Shown: positions 25,738 through 34,167 of the stretch, in pieces
Layout of the letters: the number at the start of each line of letters is the position of its first letter
Numbering within the stretch: the first letter of the stretch is position 1
Source of the DNA: Streptomyces filipinensis
GTDB lineage: Bacteria > Actinomycetota > Actinomycetes > Streptomycetales > Streptomycetaceae
DNA: 64,000 nucleotides
Assembly (NCBI RefSeq): GCF_014649495.1
Contig: NZ_BMTD01000020.1
Location: forward strand, 62,001-126,000
Direction of reading: 5' to 3'
The notes under the pieces: model-generated
Database searches by the model: none
Seen by the model: only the letters and a program-made list of their open reading frames with translations
What the model was told of the DNA's origin: nothing
Program-made: the position numbers and the translations under genes

Positions 25738-26676
25738 GTGCTTGATCCGCAGGGTTTGTACGCATGGGAGCCGAAGGGCCTCGCCGTCGTCGACATGGCG
25801 CTCGCCCAGGAGTCGGCCGGCCTTGTCATGCTCTACCACTTCGACGGATACATCGACGCGGGCGAGACCGGGGACCAGATCGTCGACCGGCTGCTCGACT
25901 CACTGCCCCACCAGCTCGTCGCCCGCTTCGACCACGACCGGCTCGTGGACTACCGGGCCCGTCGGCCCCTGCTGACCTTCAAGCAGGACCGCTGGAGCGA
26001 CTACGAGGTCCCGGCCATCGAGATCCGCCTCGTCCAGGACGCCACCGGCGCCCCCTTCCTGCTGCTGTCCGGTCCCGAGCCGGACGTGGAGTGGGAGCGG
26101 TTCGCAGCGGCCGTACGGCAGATCGTGGAGCGGCTCGGCGTCCGCCTGTCCGTGAACTTCCACGGCATCCCCATGGGTGTCCCGCACACCCGCCCGGTGG
26201 GCCTCACCCCGCACGGCAACCGCACGGACCTCGTCCCCGGCCACCGCAGCCCCTTCGACGAGGCCCAGGTACCCGGCAGTGCCGAGGCGCTGGTGGAGTA
26301 CCGCCTGATGGAAGCCGGACACGAGGTCCTGGGCGTCGCCGCGCACGTCCCGCACTACATCGCCCGCTCCGCGTACCCGGACGCGGCCCTCACCGTCCTG
26401 GAAGCCATCACGGCTGCCACCGGGCTCGTCCTGCCGGGCGTGGCGCACGCGCTGCGCACGGACGCACACCGCACCCAGACGGAGATCGACCGGCAGATCC
26501 AGGAGGGCGACGAGGAACTCACCGCGCTCGTCCAGGGCCTGGAGCACCAGTACGACGCCGCCGCGGGTGCGGAGACGCGGGGCAACATGCTCGCCGAGCC
26601 CGTGGAGATCCCGTCGGCCGACGAGATCGGGCGCGAGTTCGAGCGGTTCCTGGCGGAGCGGGAGGGCGACAGCTGA
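25738..26676 (+). CDS. PAC2 family protein
   Basis: Member of the PAC2 (proteasome-assembly-chaperone-like) family common in actinobacteria, 312 residues. The N-terminus LVMLYHFDGYIDAGETGDQIVDRLL and later PFLLLSGPEPDVEWERF and GIPMGVPHTRPVGLTPHG are characteristic. A role in proteasome or protein-complex assembly is suggested by family name only; bacterial members are not well characterised. GTG at 25738 is preceded by GAGGAGGAG at 8 bases. It is monocistronic between the rpsA terminator and coaE. Confidence 0.85.
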   Translation: MLDPQGLYAWEPKGLAVVDMALAQESAGLVMLYHFDGYIDAGETGDQIVDRLLDSLPHQLVARFDHDRLVDYRARRPLLTFKQDRWSDYEVPAIEIRLVQDATGAPFLLLSGPEPDVEWERFAAAVRQIVERLGVRLSVNFHGIPMGVPHTRPVGLTPHGNRTDLVPGHRSPFDEAQVPGSAEALVEYRLMEAGHEVLGVAAHVPHYIARSAYPDAALTVLEAITAATGLVLPGVAHALRTDAHRTQTEIDRQIQEGDEELTALVQGLEHQYDAAAGAETRGNMLAEPVEIPSADEIGREFERFLAEREGDS

Positions 26677-26816
26677 GAGCACGTCCTTCGGGGCGTGCGC
26701 CTCACAGGGAGGCTTCGCCGCGCGGGGGCGCCCGGTTCCCACCCGCCGGTGTGGCGTTCCGGCCTGCACCCCTCGTGGCGGCAGCACCCGTCGCTCCGGC
26801 CGCCAAGCGGAGCGTC

Positions 26817-26822
26817 TAGGCT
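26817..26822 (+). promoter_or_regulatory. Putative -10 box of a leaderless coaE transcript
   Basis: TAGGCT ends exactly 7 bases before the coaE ATG, and no Shine-Dalgarno sequence is present. A convincing -35 is not seen. Confidence 0.5.
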
Positions 26823-26829
26823 TCCCGTC

Positions 26830-27453
26830 ATGCTGAAAGTGGGCCTGACCGGTGGGATCGGCGCCGGCAAGAGCGAGGTGTCACGGCTGCTCGTGGAGCA
26901 CGGGGCCGTGCTGATCGACGCGGACCGCATCGCGCGGGAGGTCGTGGCGCCGGGCACCCCCGGCCTCGCCGCCGTGATCGAGGCCTTCGGCGAGGGGATC
27001 CTCACCGCGGACGGCGGCCTGGACCGGCCCAGGCTCGGCTCGATCGTCTTCGCCGACCCCGAGAAGCTCGCCGTCCTCAACTCGATCGTGCACCCCCTGG
27101 TGGGCGCCCGCTCCCGCGAGCTGGAGGACGCCGCGGCCGACGACGCCGTCGTGATCCACGACGTGCCCCTCCTCACGGAGAACGGTCTGGCACCGCTCTA
27201 CGACCTCGTGGTCGTCGTCGACGCGAGCCCCGCGACCCAGCTCGACCGGCTGGTCCGGCTGCGCGGGATGACCGAGGGCGACGCACGCGCGCGTATGGCC
27301 GCGCAGGCGACCCGCGAGCAGCGCCGGCAGATCGCGGACATCCTGATCGACAACGACGTACCCCTGGACGCGCTGCACCAGCGTGTCGCCGAGGTGTGGG
27401 GTGACCTCGTACGGCGGGCTCGCGAGGGTTCAGCGGCGCAGGGCGCGGAATAG
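26830..27453 (+). CDS. coaE: Dephospho-CoA kinase
   Basis: Last enzyme of coenzyme A synthesis: phosphorylates the 3'-hydroxyl of dephospho-CoA. The 207 residues start with VGLTGGIGAGKSEVS (P-loop at residues 8-15), then the substrate motif IDADRIAREVV and the lid region with R-G-M-T. The ATG at 26830 begins the fold and is preceded by a -10-like box at leaderless distance, not by a ribosome site. The C-terminal CAB fusion seen in some mycobacteria is absent. The TPR gene follows 50 bases later. Confidence 0.96.
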   Translation: MLKVGLTGGIGAGKSEVSRLLVEHGAVLIDADRIAREVVAPGTPGLAAVIEAFGEGILTADGGLDRPRLGSIVFADPEKLAVLNSIVHPLVGARSRELEDAAADDAVVIHDVPLLTENGLAPLYDLVVVVDASPATQLDRLVRLRGMTEGDARARMAAQATREQRRQIADILIDNDVPLDALHQRVAEVWGDLVRRAREGSAAQGAE

Positions 27454-27503
27454 CGGGCCCCGCCGCGGGCGTTGAAGTGCCGCAGTGAGGGAAGGACTCT
27501 GCC

Positions 27504-27884
27504 GTGCCCGAGACCAGCGGTTCCACCGGACGTACTCCGGAAACGCATGTCATCGACTTCCGTGCAGCCGAGCATCTGCTCAACTCGCGGGATCCGCGAG
27601 GTGCGGTGAAGCTGCTCGACAGGGTCATCGCCGCGTACCCGGAGAACACCGCGGCCCGCCTGCTCCGCGCGCGTGCCTTCTTCGCCGCGGCACAACTGAG
27701 GCCCGCCGAGCTGGAGTTCACCATCGTGCTGGAGCGCGAGCCGGACAACGCGTTCGCGCACTTCGCGCTGGCCCGCACCTATGAACGCCAGGGACGCCCC
27801 GAGCAGGCCAAACGCCACTTCCGCCTCGCGGCCGCGCTCGACCCGAACCCGCAGTACCTGAAGGCGGCGCGCTTCGACGAGTGA
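27504..27884 (+). CDS. Small tetratricopeptide-repeat protein
   Basis: Protein of 126 residues with about three TPR units between residues 25 and 115 (AAEHLLNSRDPRGAVKLLD, AYPENTAARLLRARAFFAA, EPDNAFAHFALARTYERQ). TPR domains mediate protein contacts; no partner is evident. GTG at 27504 is preceded by GGGAAGGA. Its position directly after coaE on the same strand suggests a shared transcript. Confidence 0.85.
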   Translation: MPETSGSTGRTPETHVIDFRAAEHLLNSRDPRGAVKLLDRVIAAYPENTAARLLRARAFFAAAQLRPAELEFTIVLEREPDNAFAHFALARTYERQGRPEQAKRHFRLAAALDPNPQYLKAARFDE

Positions 27885-27907
27885 GCGGCCCGCGCCCCGT
27901 AGGCCGA

Positions 27908-28204
27908 TCACGGATGCCGGTGCCTCGGCGGCCCCGGGTACGGCGGCCCGCCGTCCGGCGGCGGGTACGGCGGCACGTCACGGCCCGGCTGGTAGTGCGG
28001 GCCCTGCCGGATGTGTCTGAGGATCATGGTCATGTCCACGGTGACCACCAGCCACAGCACCCCGCAGGCCGCCGCCCACCCCGGACGCCCGGCGAGCGCG
28101 AACGCCGCCGTGCCGAACACCGCCCAGACCAGCCCCCACACGCACAACCAGAACCGCGCCCGCAGAGCACTGCGCGCGGTCGCCGGTTCACTGCCGGTAC
28201 GCAT
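27908..28204 (-). CDS. DUF6343 family small membrane protein
   Basis: Protein of 98 residues with two transmembrane helices (about residues 18-37 and 43-61, FWLCVWGLVWAVFGTAAFAL and AAACGVLWLVVTVDMTMIL) and a Pro/Gly-rich C-terminal tail ending in HRHP. From memory it matches the streptomycete DUF6343 family. ATG at 28204 has AAGGAGTGG 8 bases upstream. It converges with the TPR gene (24 bases apart) and is divergent from the acyltransferase gene. Function unknown. Confidence 0.8.
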   Translation of the reverse strand: MRTGSEPATARSALRARFWLCVWGLVWAVFGTAAFALAGRPGWAAACGVLWLVVTVDMTMILRHIRQGPHYQPGRDVPPYPPPDGGPPYPGPPRHRHP

Positions 28205-28309
28205 CGATCACCACTCCTTACAGCAACGTACTCTTCGGTGAGGACGTTCATCAACGGCGCGCGTCCGTCTGGCGCCCAGCGCGGGTGTCGCGCGTCGAAG
28301 GGGGATGCA

Positions 28310-29221
28310 TTGCTGCCGGACGCCGATGACCTGCCTGAACTGCTCCTCGACCTGGCCGTGCCGCACGAGGACGTCAACGAGCTGGTGGCCGGTCGGAGCC
28401 GGGTGACCGCTGACCCGGGCGCACTGGTATTCCTGGAGGAGTGCGTCGAGGAGCTGTTCCGCCACCCGGAGGCGACCGGCCACCCACCCGACCTCGCCGA
28501 CCTCCTCGCCGCGGCGCCGGCCGGGCTGAGCGGCACCTTCGCCGCGTACGTGTTCATCGCCGCCCTCCCACACACACTCGCCCGGCACCGGGAACGCGGC
28601 ATCCCACCCGAGGTATCCCGGCGCACCCTGGCCGACCTGGGCCGTCACATGGCGGTGCACCGGCGACGGCACGGTACGACGGGCGTGCACGCGCAGAGCT
28701 GGCTCGTCCGGCACTTCCGGGGAGAGCTGTACCAGCTGGGCAGGCTCCAGTTCGAACGGGCACGGCTCGGTCGGCGCTCGGCAGCGGTGATCGCGGCGGC
28801 CGGACTGGACGCGGCCCCCGGTACGCCCTGCCTGAACCTGCACATCCCCGACTTCCACGGCCCGCTGACACCGTCCGCCTGCGACCGCTCCCTCGCCCGG
28901 GCCCGTGCGTTCTTCGCCGTGCACTTCCCCGAGGAGCGGCCGGTGGCCGCGCTGTGCCACTCCTGGCTCCTCGACCCGCAGTTGAAGCGGTACCTGCCCG
29001 CCGACTCCCACATCGTCCGCTTCCAGGACCGGTTCCGCACCGCCCGCGAGGACACCGAGCCGTCCGACACCCAACCGGTCCTGTTCGTCTTCGGCGACCC
29101 CGACCTGCCGGTCGCGGAACTGCCGCGCCGCACCTCCGTGGAGCGGGCCGTGGGAGACCACCTGCGGGCGGGCGGCCACTGGTACGTCGGCCACGGGTGG
29201 TTCCCGTTCCCGGCCGGCTGA
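28310..29221 (+). CDS. Putative acyltransferase (NAT_N plus GNAT-like C-terminal domain)
   Basis: Protein of 303 residues with an all-helical N-terminal half (RRTLADLGRHMAVHRRRHGTTG, W-L-V-R-H-F-R-G-E-L-Y-Q-L-G-R-L-Q-F-E-R) and a beta-rich C-terminal half containing LNLHIPDFHGPLTP and ALCHSWLLDPQLKRYLP. This pair of domains is found in actinobacterial proteins annotated as acyltransferases; the reaction is unknown. TTG at 28310 is preferred because GAAGGGGG lies 5 bases before it. An upstream GTG at 28238 has no ribosome site. It is divergent from the DUF6343 gene. Confidence 0.72.
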   Translation: MLPDADDLPELLLDLAVPHEDVNELVAGRSRVTADPGALVFLEECVEELFRHPEATGHPPDLADLLAAAPAGLSGTFAAYVFIAALPHTLARHRERGIPPEVSRRTLADLGRHMAVHRRRHGTTGVHAQSWLVRHFRGELYQLGRLQFERARLGRRSAAVIAAAGLDAAPGTPCLNLHIPDFHGPLTPSACDRSLARARAFFAVHFPEERPVAALCHSWLLDPQLKRYLPADSHIVRFQDRFRTAREDTEPSDTQPVLFVFGDPDLPVAELPRRTSVERAVGDHLRAGGHWYVGHGWFPFPAG

Positions 29222-29238
29222 CGACGGCCTGCGCGGAT

Positions 29239-29325
29239 CGACGTCCTCCCTCGGGCGACGTCCTGCCTCGGCCGACGTCCTCCCTCGGCTGGTGTTCTCC
29301 GCCGACCGGCGTTCTCCGCCGGCTG
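29239..29325. repeat. 17-base tandem repeats
   Basis: Three tandem units CGACGTCCTCCCTCGGG, with one or two changes each, at 29239-29289. Two more diverged units follow (TGTTCTCCGCCGA type) to about 29325. The block fills the gap between the acyltransferase and methyltransferase genes. Confidence 0.75.
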
Positions 29326-29398
29326 ACGCGGAATGACTCGAACGGGTGAATCGTCGGCGCAGGGGAACGGGCGTGCGGGGACGGGCCGTTGTTCGGGC

Positions 29399-30094
29399 AT
29401 GACGGTCGAGATGCGTGAGGGATACGAGGGCACGGGACCCGGTGCGATCACCCCGGACGGCTGCGCGGTGGAGCTGTACGAGCGGCTGCCGGTGGGCGAC
29501 GAGCCGGACATCATCGCCGCGGCGGTACCGGCCGGGGCGCACATCCTGGAGCTGGGCAGCGGGGTGGGCCGCATGACCCACCCCCTGATAGAGCGGGGTT
29601 TCACGGTCACGGCGGTGGACGAGTCCGCCGACATGCTGAGCCGGGTCCGCGGGGCGCGCACGATATGCAGCCCCATCGAGGCCCTGGACCTGCGCGGGGA
29701 GAGGTTCGACGTGGTGATGCTCGCGTCGTTCCTCGTGCACAACGGCGACGAGGACGTGCGCCTGGGCATGCTGCGCACCTGCGTCGGCCATGTGGCGGAG
29801 GGCGGCTGCGTGCTCATTCAGCGGGAGGGCGAGGACTACCACACGAATGTGCCGAGGGAGCGGGTCGACCCGAGCGGATTCACCGTGAGGATCGCCTCGG
29901 CGGAGCCGGCCGGAGACGGGGTGAACTCGGTCCGCGCGGAGTACGTCTTCCCGGACGCGATCTGGACCCAGACGTTCCTGGCCCGACCGCTGACAAAGGA
30001 GCAGTTCGAGTCGGCACTGGAGGAAGCGGGACTGGAGGTGGACGCGTATCTGACCCCGGACGGGACCTGGGTGCGAGCGGTGCCGAAGGCGTAG
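29399..30094 (+). CDS. SAM-dependent methyltransferase (class I)
   Basis: Protein of 231 residues with motif I HILELGSGVGRMTHPL, the ribose-binding acidic residue in AVDESADML, and FDVVMLASFLVHN. The substrate is unknown; the fold is that of small-molecule methyltransferases. ATG at 29399 is chosen because the conserved N-terminus follows; no good Shine-Dalgarno sequence is visible. It stands alone after a tandem-repeat spacer. Confidence 0.82.
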   Translation: MTVEMREGYEGTGPGAITPDGCAVELYERLPVGDEPDIIAAAVPAGAHILELGSGVGRMTHPLIERGFTVTAVDESADMLSRVRGARTICSPIEALDLRGERFDVVMLASFLVHNGDEDVRLGMLRTCVGHVAEGGCVLIQREGEDYHTNVPRERVDPSGFTVRIASAEPAGDGVNSVRAEYVFPDAIWTQTFLARPLTKEQFESALEEAGLEVDAYLTPDGTWVRAVPKA

Positions 30095-30207
30095 CGGGCG
30101 CAGCGGGAACGTGGTCGCATCGGACGGCCGGAGAGCGATGAGTTTCCGGTTCGGGTGGGGTCTGCCTCTGTGAAAGCAACCGGCACCGCTTCCCCCAGGA
30201 GACCCTC

Positions 30208-30657
30208 ATGTCCGAGTCCACCGCCCGCGTCGCGCCCGCCACTTCGGTCACCCCCGCCGACTCCGTCAGCGGCCGGAGGCGCGCGGCTCGGGTCGCGCTG
30301 CGGTCCGTGCAGGTGCTGCTCGCGCTGTTCTACGGCGTCGCGAGCGCGCTTCCCAAGCTCATCGCGCATCCCTCGGCCGTCGAGTCCTTCGACAGGATCG
30401 GCTGGGGCAGCGGGGCCATGTACACCATCGGGGCGCTCGAACTCGCCGGAGCCGTAGCGTTGTTGATCCCCGTCCTGCAGTCCGTGGCGGCGATCGCGCT
30501 CAGCGCGCTCATGGTCGGCGCGTTCATCGTCCAGCTCACGGTCTTCGACGGCCAGAACGCGGCGACCCCGCTGATCCTGATGGTGCCGCTCGCCCTGATC
30601 GCCTGGGCGCGACGCGAGCACAACGGGGAGCTGCTGCGGCTGGTGCGGCGAGGGTGA
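30208..30657 (+). CDS. DoxX-like membrane protein
   Basis: Protein of 149 residues with a Ser/Thr/Ala-rich N-terminus and four predicted transmembrane helices from residue 30 on. LYGVASALPKLIAHP-like and YTIGALELAGAVALLIP segments are typical of DoxX/DoxX-like proteins. Relatives act near membrane redox enzymes but no substrate can be given. ATG at 30208 has CAGGAG about 8 bases upstream. Confidence 0.82.
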   Translation: MSESTARVAPATSVTPADSVSGRRRAARVALRSVQVLLALFYGVASALPKLIAHPSAVESFDRIGWGSGAMYTIGALELAGAVALLIPVLQSVAAIALSALMVGAFIVQLTVFDGQNAATPLILMVPLALIAWARREHNGELLRLVRRG

Positions 30658-30732
30658 CGCCGGTGGTTCCTGGCACCGTGCGGAGACCACGGTGCCTCGG
30701 CGGCCAGGCCGGCCGGGCCGAAGACTGCACGC

Positions 30733-30779
30733 GCGGACGAGCGGACGAGCGGAGTGGACGAGTGGAGTGGACGAGTGCA
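30733..30779. repeat. Short tandem repeats GCGGACGA and GGAGTGGACGAGT
   Basis: Two copies of each unit occur side by side in the 266-base gap between the DoxX gene and the convergent S4-domain gene. I see no gene in this gap. Confidence 0.6.
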
Positions 30780-30923
30780 GGGTCCTGGCCCGTCGGCTTG
30801 AACCGCCGCAGGGGCCGAAGGAGGCGGGCCCCACCGTGGCGGGCCGACGCAACGGCCGGGCGCGGGGGCCCGGCCGCTGTACTCGGCGGATGCTTGCCTG
30901 TGGGTAGGGCCGCCGCCCTCGGA

Positions 30924-31853
30924 TCACCGTCCCCGGGGGCGCCCAGCGGTCCCGCGCCCACCGGTTCCACCGGCCCCGGACCCACCGGATCCGCCGGACC
31001 CGTTCGAGCCGGTTCCACCGCGCCTGCCGGACCCACCGTGCCCGCCGGCTCCGGATCCACCGGGCCCGCCGGCTCCGGATCCACCGGGCCCGCCGGCTCC
31101 GGATCCAGTCCGCCAGCCGGCTCCGGATCCAGTCCGCCCGCCGGCTCCGGATCCAGTCCGCCCGCCGGTCCCGGATCCAGTCCGCCCGCCTGCTCCACCG
31201 GATCCTCCGAACGCACCGGATCCACCGGGGCCGCCGAGCCCAGCGAAGCCGCTGGGGCCTGCGGGGCCGCGGAAGGCAACGGAGCCGCCGCCCGGGATGC
31301 CCGGGCCCCCGAGGCTGCGGAGGCGTTCCATCTCGCGGCGGTCGCGCTTGGTGGGGCGGCCGGTGCCGCGGTCGCGGATTCCGGCGGGGGCGAGGGCCTC
31401 TCGGGGAGGGGGCGGAGGGGAGTTGTCGATGTAACACTGCGCGGCGACGGGGGCGCCGACCCGCTTGCGGATCAGGCGCTTGACGATCACGATCCGTTCC
31501 CGGCCCTCGTGCCGCAGGCGCACCTCGTCGCCGACGCGCACGGAGTAGGCGGGCTTCACCCGCTCACCGTTCACATGGACGTGGCCGCCCCGGCAGGCGG
31601 TGGCGCCCAGGGAACGCGTCTTGATCAGACGTACGGCCCAGATCCAGCTGTCGATCCGTACCGTCTCGCCCCGGCCCGGACCGGCGGCCTCGGCGGCGGC
31701 CACCGCGGCGGCGATCTTCGGATCGACGGGCTGGCCGGCAGCGACAGGCTGGTGAGCGGAGGCACCGGTGTCCTGGGCGTCCTGGGCAGAACCGGTCGCG
31801 TCCGGCCCGCCGGTCCCACCGCTCACGTTCTCGTCCGCATCCTCGGAAGCCAT
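30924..31853 (-). CDS. S4-domain RNA-binding protein (Hsp15-like) with Gly/Ser repeat tail
   Basis: RNA-binding protein related to Hsp15/HslR heat-shock proteins, which bind ribosomal subunits carrying stalled peptides. The S4 domain lies at about residues 60-130, with RIDSWIWAVRLIKTRSLG and HVHVNGERVKPAYSVRVGDEV. Next come RDRGTGRPTKRDRREMERL and a tail of about 120 residues made almost only of Gly, Ser, Ala, Arg and Thr. The tail holds octapeptide units G-A-G-G-R-T-G-S encoded by 24-base tandem repeats. ATG at 31853 gives 309 residues. The repeat tail is an expansion; the core domain is intact. Confidence 0.85.
   Translation of the reverse strand: MASEDADENVSGGTGGPDATGSAQDAQDTGASAHQPVAAGQPVDPKIAAAVAAAEAAGPGRGETVRIDSWIWAVRLIKTRSLGATACRGGHVHVNGERVKPAYSVRVGDEVRLRHEGRERIVIVKRLIRKRVGAPVAAQCYIDNSPPPPPREALAPAGIRDRGTGRPTKRDRREMERLRSLGGPGIPGGGSVAFRGPAGPSGFAGLGGPGGSGAFGGSGGAGGRTGSGTGGRTGSGAGGRTGSGAGWRTGSGAGGPGGSGAGGPGGSGAGGHGGSGRRGGTGSNGSGGSGGSGAGGTGGRGTAGRPRGR
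31029..31196. repeat. Seven tandem 24-base repeats inside the S4-domain gene
   Basis: Seven contiguous 24-base units of the form GGATCC-ACCGGGCCC-GCCGGCTCC. The first three have ACCGGGCCC-like centres and the last four AGTCCGCCC-like centres. They encode octapeptides in frame, so copy-number change would not break the gene. Confidence 0.9.
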
Positions 31854-32200
31854 GTCCCCGACCCTAACTCCCGGGCCGGATGAGCCGGGGGCGATTTTCC
31901 GGGGCCGCGGGGTGGCCGGAGAGCAGCTGGAAGCCGCCGGTCGAGGGGACCCGGACCGGTCCGGCCGGCGAGGGAGCGGACCCGGTGCCGGTCCCACGGC
32001 ACCGTCGCCCCGAGGGAGCCGGCCGCTCGGCCGCTGAGCCGTCTCCTTCTGGCCGTCTGGCTGTCTGGGCGCATGGCCGACCCGGGGCGCGCGCGGCGAG
32101 GGCGGTCTCGGCGCGGGGTGCCGCGGTGGTGAGGGAGAGAGGGAGAGTGGGGGGAGAGGCGTTTCGCCGGTCCGGCCTGGCCCGGGCATACGGTGGCCGT
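31854..32200. other. Intergenic region between S4-domain gene and udg
   Basis: 347 bases between divergent genes, no supported gene. It holds a purine-rich stretch at about 32128-32160 (GAG/GGA repeats) and the udg -10-like box at its right end. Confidence 0.5.
32189..32194 (+). promoter_or_regulatory. Putative -10 box of a leaderless udg transcript
   Basis: TACGGT ends 6 bases before the ATG at 32201, without a Shine-Dalgarno sequence. Unlike polA, ogt and uvrB, no TGTCAGTG element lies 8 bases further upstream. Confidence 0.5.
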
Positions 32201-32896
32201 ATGGACGACAGCAGCGCACTCGCCCGGCTCGACCGGCGTGTCGCGGACTGCCGGGCCTGCCCGCGGCTGGTCGAGTGGCGGGAAGAGGTGGCCCGGACGA
32301 AACGGGCCGCGTTCGCCGACTGGACGTACTGGGGGCGGCCGGTACCCGGGTTCGGTCCGGCCGACGCCCGGCTGGCGATCATCGGGCTGGCCCCCGCCGC
32401 GCACGGCGGCAACCGCACCGGCCGGATGTTCACCGGGGACCGCTCCGGAGACGTGCTCTACCAGGCGCTGTACGACGTGGGACTCGCCTCGCAGCCCACC
32501 TCCGTCAGCGCCGACGACGGGCTGGAACTGTATGGCGTCCGCGTCACCGCGCCCGTGCACTGCGCACCGCCCGCGAACAAGCCGACCCCCGGCGAGCGGG
32601 ACACCTGCCGCCCCTGGCTGGTCCAGGAGCTGAAGCTGCTGCGCCCCGCCCTGAAGGCCGCCGTCGTCCTCGGCGCCTTCGGCTGGCAGGCCGCACTGCC
32701 CGCGTTCACCGAGGCGGGCTGGACCGTGCCCCGCCCCCGCCCGGCCTTCGCCCACGGCATCCGGGTCCCCCTGGACGGCCTGGAGCTCTTCGGCTGCTTC
32801 CACGTCAGCCAGCGCAACACCTTCACCGGCCGGCTCACCCCGCGGATGCTGCGCGAGGTGCTGCGCACGGCGGCGGACGCGGCCGGTCTGCCGTAG
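32201..32896 (+). CDS. Uracil-DNA glycosylase, family 5 (UDGb type)
   Basis: Removes uracil and some deaminated purines from DNA in base-excision repair. The 231 residues include cysteines for a 4Fe-4S cluster (C17-R-A-C20, a Cys in HCAPPANKPTP and one in RDTCRPWL). The family-5 active-site loop IIGLAPAAHGGNRTGRMFTGD and GCFHVSQRNTFTG (motif with His) are present. Family 4 enzymes have a Glu in the first loop, and its absence supports family 5. It is monocistronic. Confidence 0.9.
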   Translation: MDDSSALARLDRRVADCRACPRLVEWREEVARTKRAAFADWTYWGRPVPGFGPADARLAIIGLAPAAHGGNRTGRMFTGDRSGDVLYQALYDVGLASQPTSVSADDGLELYGVRVTAPVHCAPPANKPTPGERDTCRPWLVQELKLLRPALKAAVVLGAFGWQAALPAFTEAGWTVPRPRPAFAHGIRVPLDGLELFGCFHVSQRNTFTGRLTPRMLREVLRTAADAAGLP

Positions 32897-33007
32897 TCGG
32901 CGCTCACCGAAACCGGCCCTTAGGGAGCCGGTGGCGATCGACCCGCCCCCGTCCTCGGAATCGGTGCCGGACAAACCCCCTGAGGCTGCCACGTACCGAG
33001 GGTCCGG

Positions 33008-33130
33008 CCTCACAGCTGGTGGCCGTGCCGCGGGGCCGGCCGCACGGTCGTCAGACGTGCCGCGGGAAGGGGCCCCTCACGGCTGCCGGACATGCCGCAG
33101 CCCCAGCCTCACGGCTGCCAGACGTACCGC
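33008..33130. repeat. Three imperfect copies of the GNAT gene 3' end
   Basis: Segments starting CCTCAC at 33008, 33075 and 33107 share about 25 bases (CCTCACGGCTGCC then GACATGCCGCA-like). The copy at 33107-33130 contains the stop and last codons of the GNAT gene; the other two lie just downstream of it and look like decayed duplicates. Confidence 0.6.
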
Positions 33131-33561
33131 ACGTCCGGTTCCCGTTCCTCGTTCCCGGTGCCGTCGGTGAACTCGACGGCGGTGAAACCGTGGCGTTCGT
33201 AGAAACGGTGGGCGGGTTTGTTGACCTGGAAGGTCCACAGGGTCAGCCCGCCAGGGCGGCGCTCCTTGGCCAGCGCGACGAACCGGTCGCCGATGCCGCG
33301 CCCCCGCCAGTCGGGGTCCAGATACAACTGGGACAGCGCCTCCCCGTCCAGCACCATCAGTCCGACGATCCCCTCACCGTCCGCCTCCGCCACCCAGGTC
33401 TCCTGCGACGGCACCACGACATGCCGGAAGAACTCCCGCACGCCGTCGTCGGAGTGCGGCCGTACGACGGTGGGCAGTGCGGCACGGAAGGACCGCAGCC
33501 ACACATCGGCGGCGGCACGGGCATCCGCCTCCAGGGCCCGGCGCAGTACCACTTCCGCCAT
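33109..33561 (-). CDS. GNAT family N-acetyltransferase
   Basis: Acetyl-CoA-dependent acetyltransferase of unknown substrate, 150 residues. The acetyl-CoA loop LYLDPDWRGRGIGDRFVALA (R/Q-x-x-G-x-G/A) is clear at about residues 83-102, followed by NKPAHRFYERHGF. The ATG overlaps the stop codon of ridA by one base (TGATG), a clear sign of translational coupling. The downstream flank repeats the gene's 3' end. Confidence 0.9.
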   Translation of the reverse strand: MAEVVLRRALEADARAAADVWLRSFRAALPTVVRPHSDDGVREFFRHVVVPSQETWVAEADGEGIVGLMVLDGEALSQLYLDPDWRGRGIGDRFVALAKERRPGGLTLWTFQVNKPAHRFYERHGFTAVEFTDGTGNEEREPDVRYVWQP

Positions 33562-33977
33562 CACCGGCCCCCTTCCCGATCCGGCACCACGGCCGTGGCC
33601 GTGATCTCCACCAGCTGACCGGGGTAACCGAGGCAGGCGACACCGAGCAGAGTGGACGAGTGCGGACCCGTGCTCAGCCCCGAGGACTCCACGACCTCCC
33701 ACACGGCGGACAGCACCGAGGGCTCGCCGCTCACCACGTACACGTCCGTCGCGACCACGTGCGTCACATCGCTCCCGACGGCCGCCAGCTGCTCGCGCAG
33801 ATTGGCGATCACCTGCTCGGCCTGCCGTGCCGGGTCGTCCGGACCGACGATCTCCCCCTTCTCGTCGAGCGGCACGGCTCCCGCCAGGAAGGCGAGCCTG
33901 GTGCCCGCCTCCACCACCGAGGCATGCGCATAGGTGGGCGGCGGGAAAAGACTGGGCGCGTTGACCCGGCGGATCAT
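33561..33977 (-). CDS. RidA/YjgF family protein
   Basis: Small trimeric enzyme family that hydrolyses reactive enamine/imine intermediates, 138 residues. LAFLAGAVPLDEKGEIVG and QAEQVIANLREQLAAVGSDVTHVVATDVYVV are typical. The conserved arginine of true RidA (in the region before VEI at the C-terminus) is not obvious: VACLGYPGQLVEITATAVV has no Arg at the expected position, so this may be one of the Rid subfamilies without imine deaminase activity. First gene of a two-gene operon with the GNAT. Confidence 0.88.
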   Translation of the reverse strand: MIRRVNAPSLFPPPTYAHASVVEAGTRLAFLAGAVPLDEKGEIVGPDDPARQAEQVIANLREQLAAVGSDVTHVVATDVYVVSGEPSVLSAVWEVVESSGLSTGPHSSTLLGVACLGYPGQLVEITATAVVPDREGGR

Positions 33978-34069
33978 GGCGGCTCCCTGGGGCAGTCGGA
34001 ATGGTCAAATGTCGATCATCCGTGGCACGTACGGCTCCGCGCATTCGAATTTCCGGCCCGCCGCCCCCA

Positions 34070-34118
34070 CTTATCGGGTCGCCGCGCACCCCGGCCTTAT
34101 CGGGTCGCCGCGCACCCC
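34070..34118. repeat. 23-bp direct repeat upstream of the nucleotidyltransferase gene
   Basis: Perfect 23-base copies starting CTTATCGGGTCGCCG at 34070 and 34096, 26 bases apart. They lie 50-100 bases before the start codon and could be tandem regulator sites or a simple duplication. Confidence 0.8.
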
Positions 34119-34167
34119 CGCCGCGCCCTACGCTCCCTTCCCCCGCACCCAGTGGAGGCCGCCCACC

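Noticed and set aside
29239..29325. CRISPR-like array
   Set aside because: The 17-base units are directly adjacent with no spacers, so this is a simple tandem repeat. No other array-like pattern was seen in the window.
32172..32194. Damage-type promoter upstream of the uracil-DNA glycosylase
   Set aside because: The -10 box fits, but the nine bases at the required position (CCGGCCTGG) do not resemble TTGTCAGTG.
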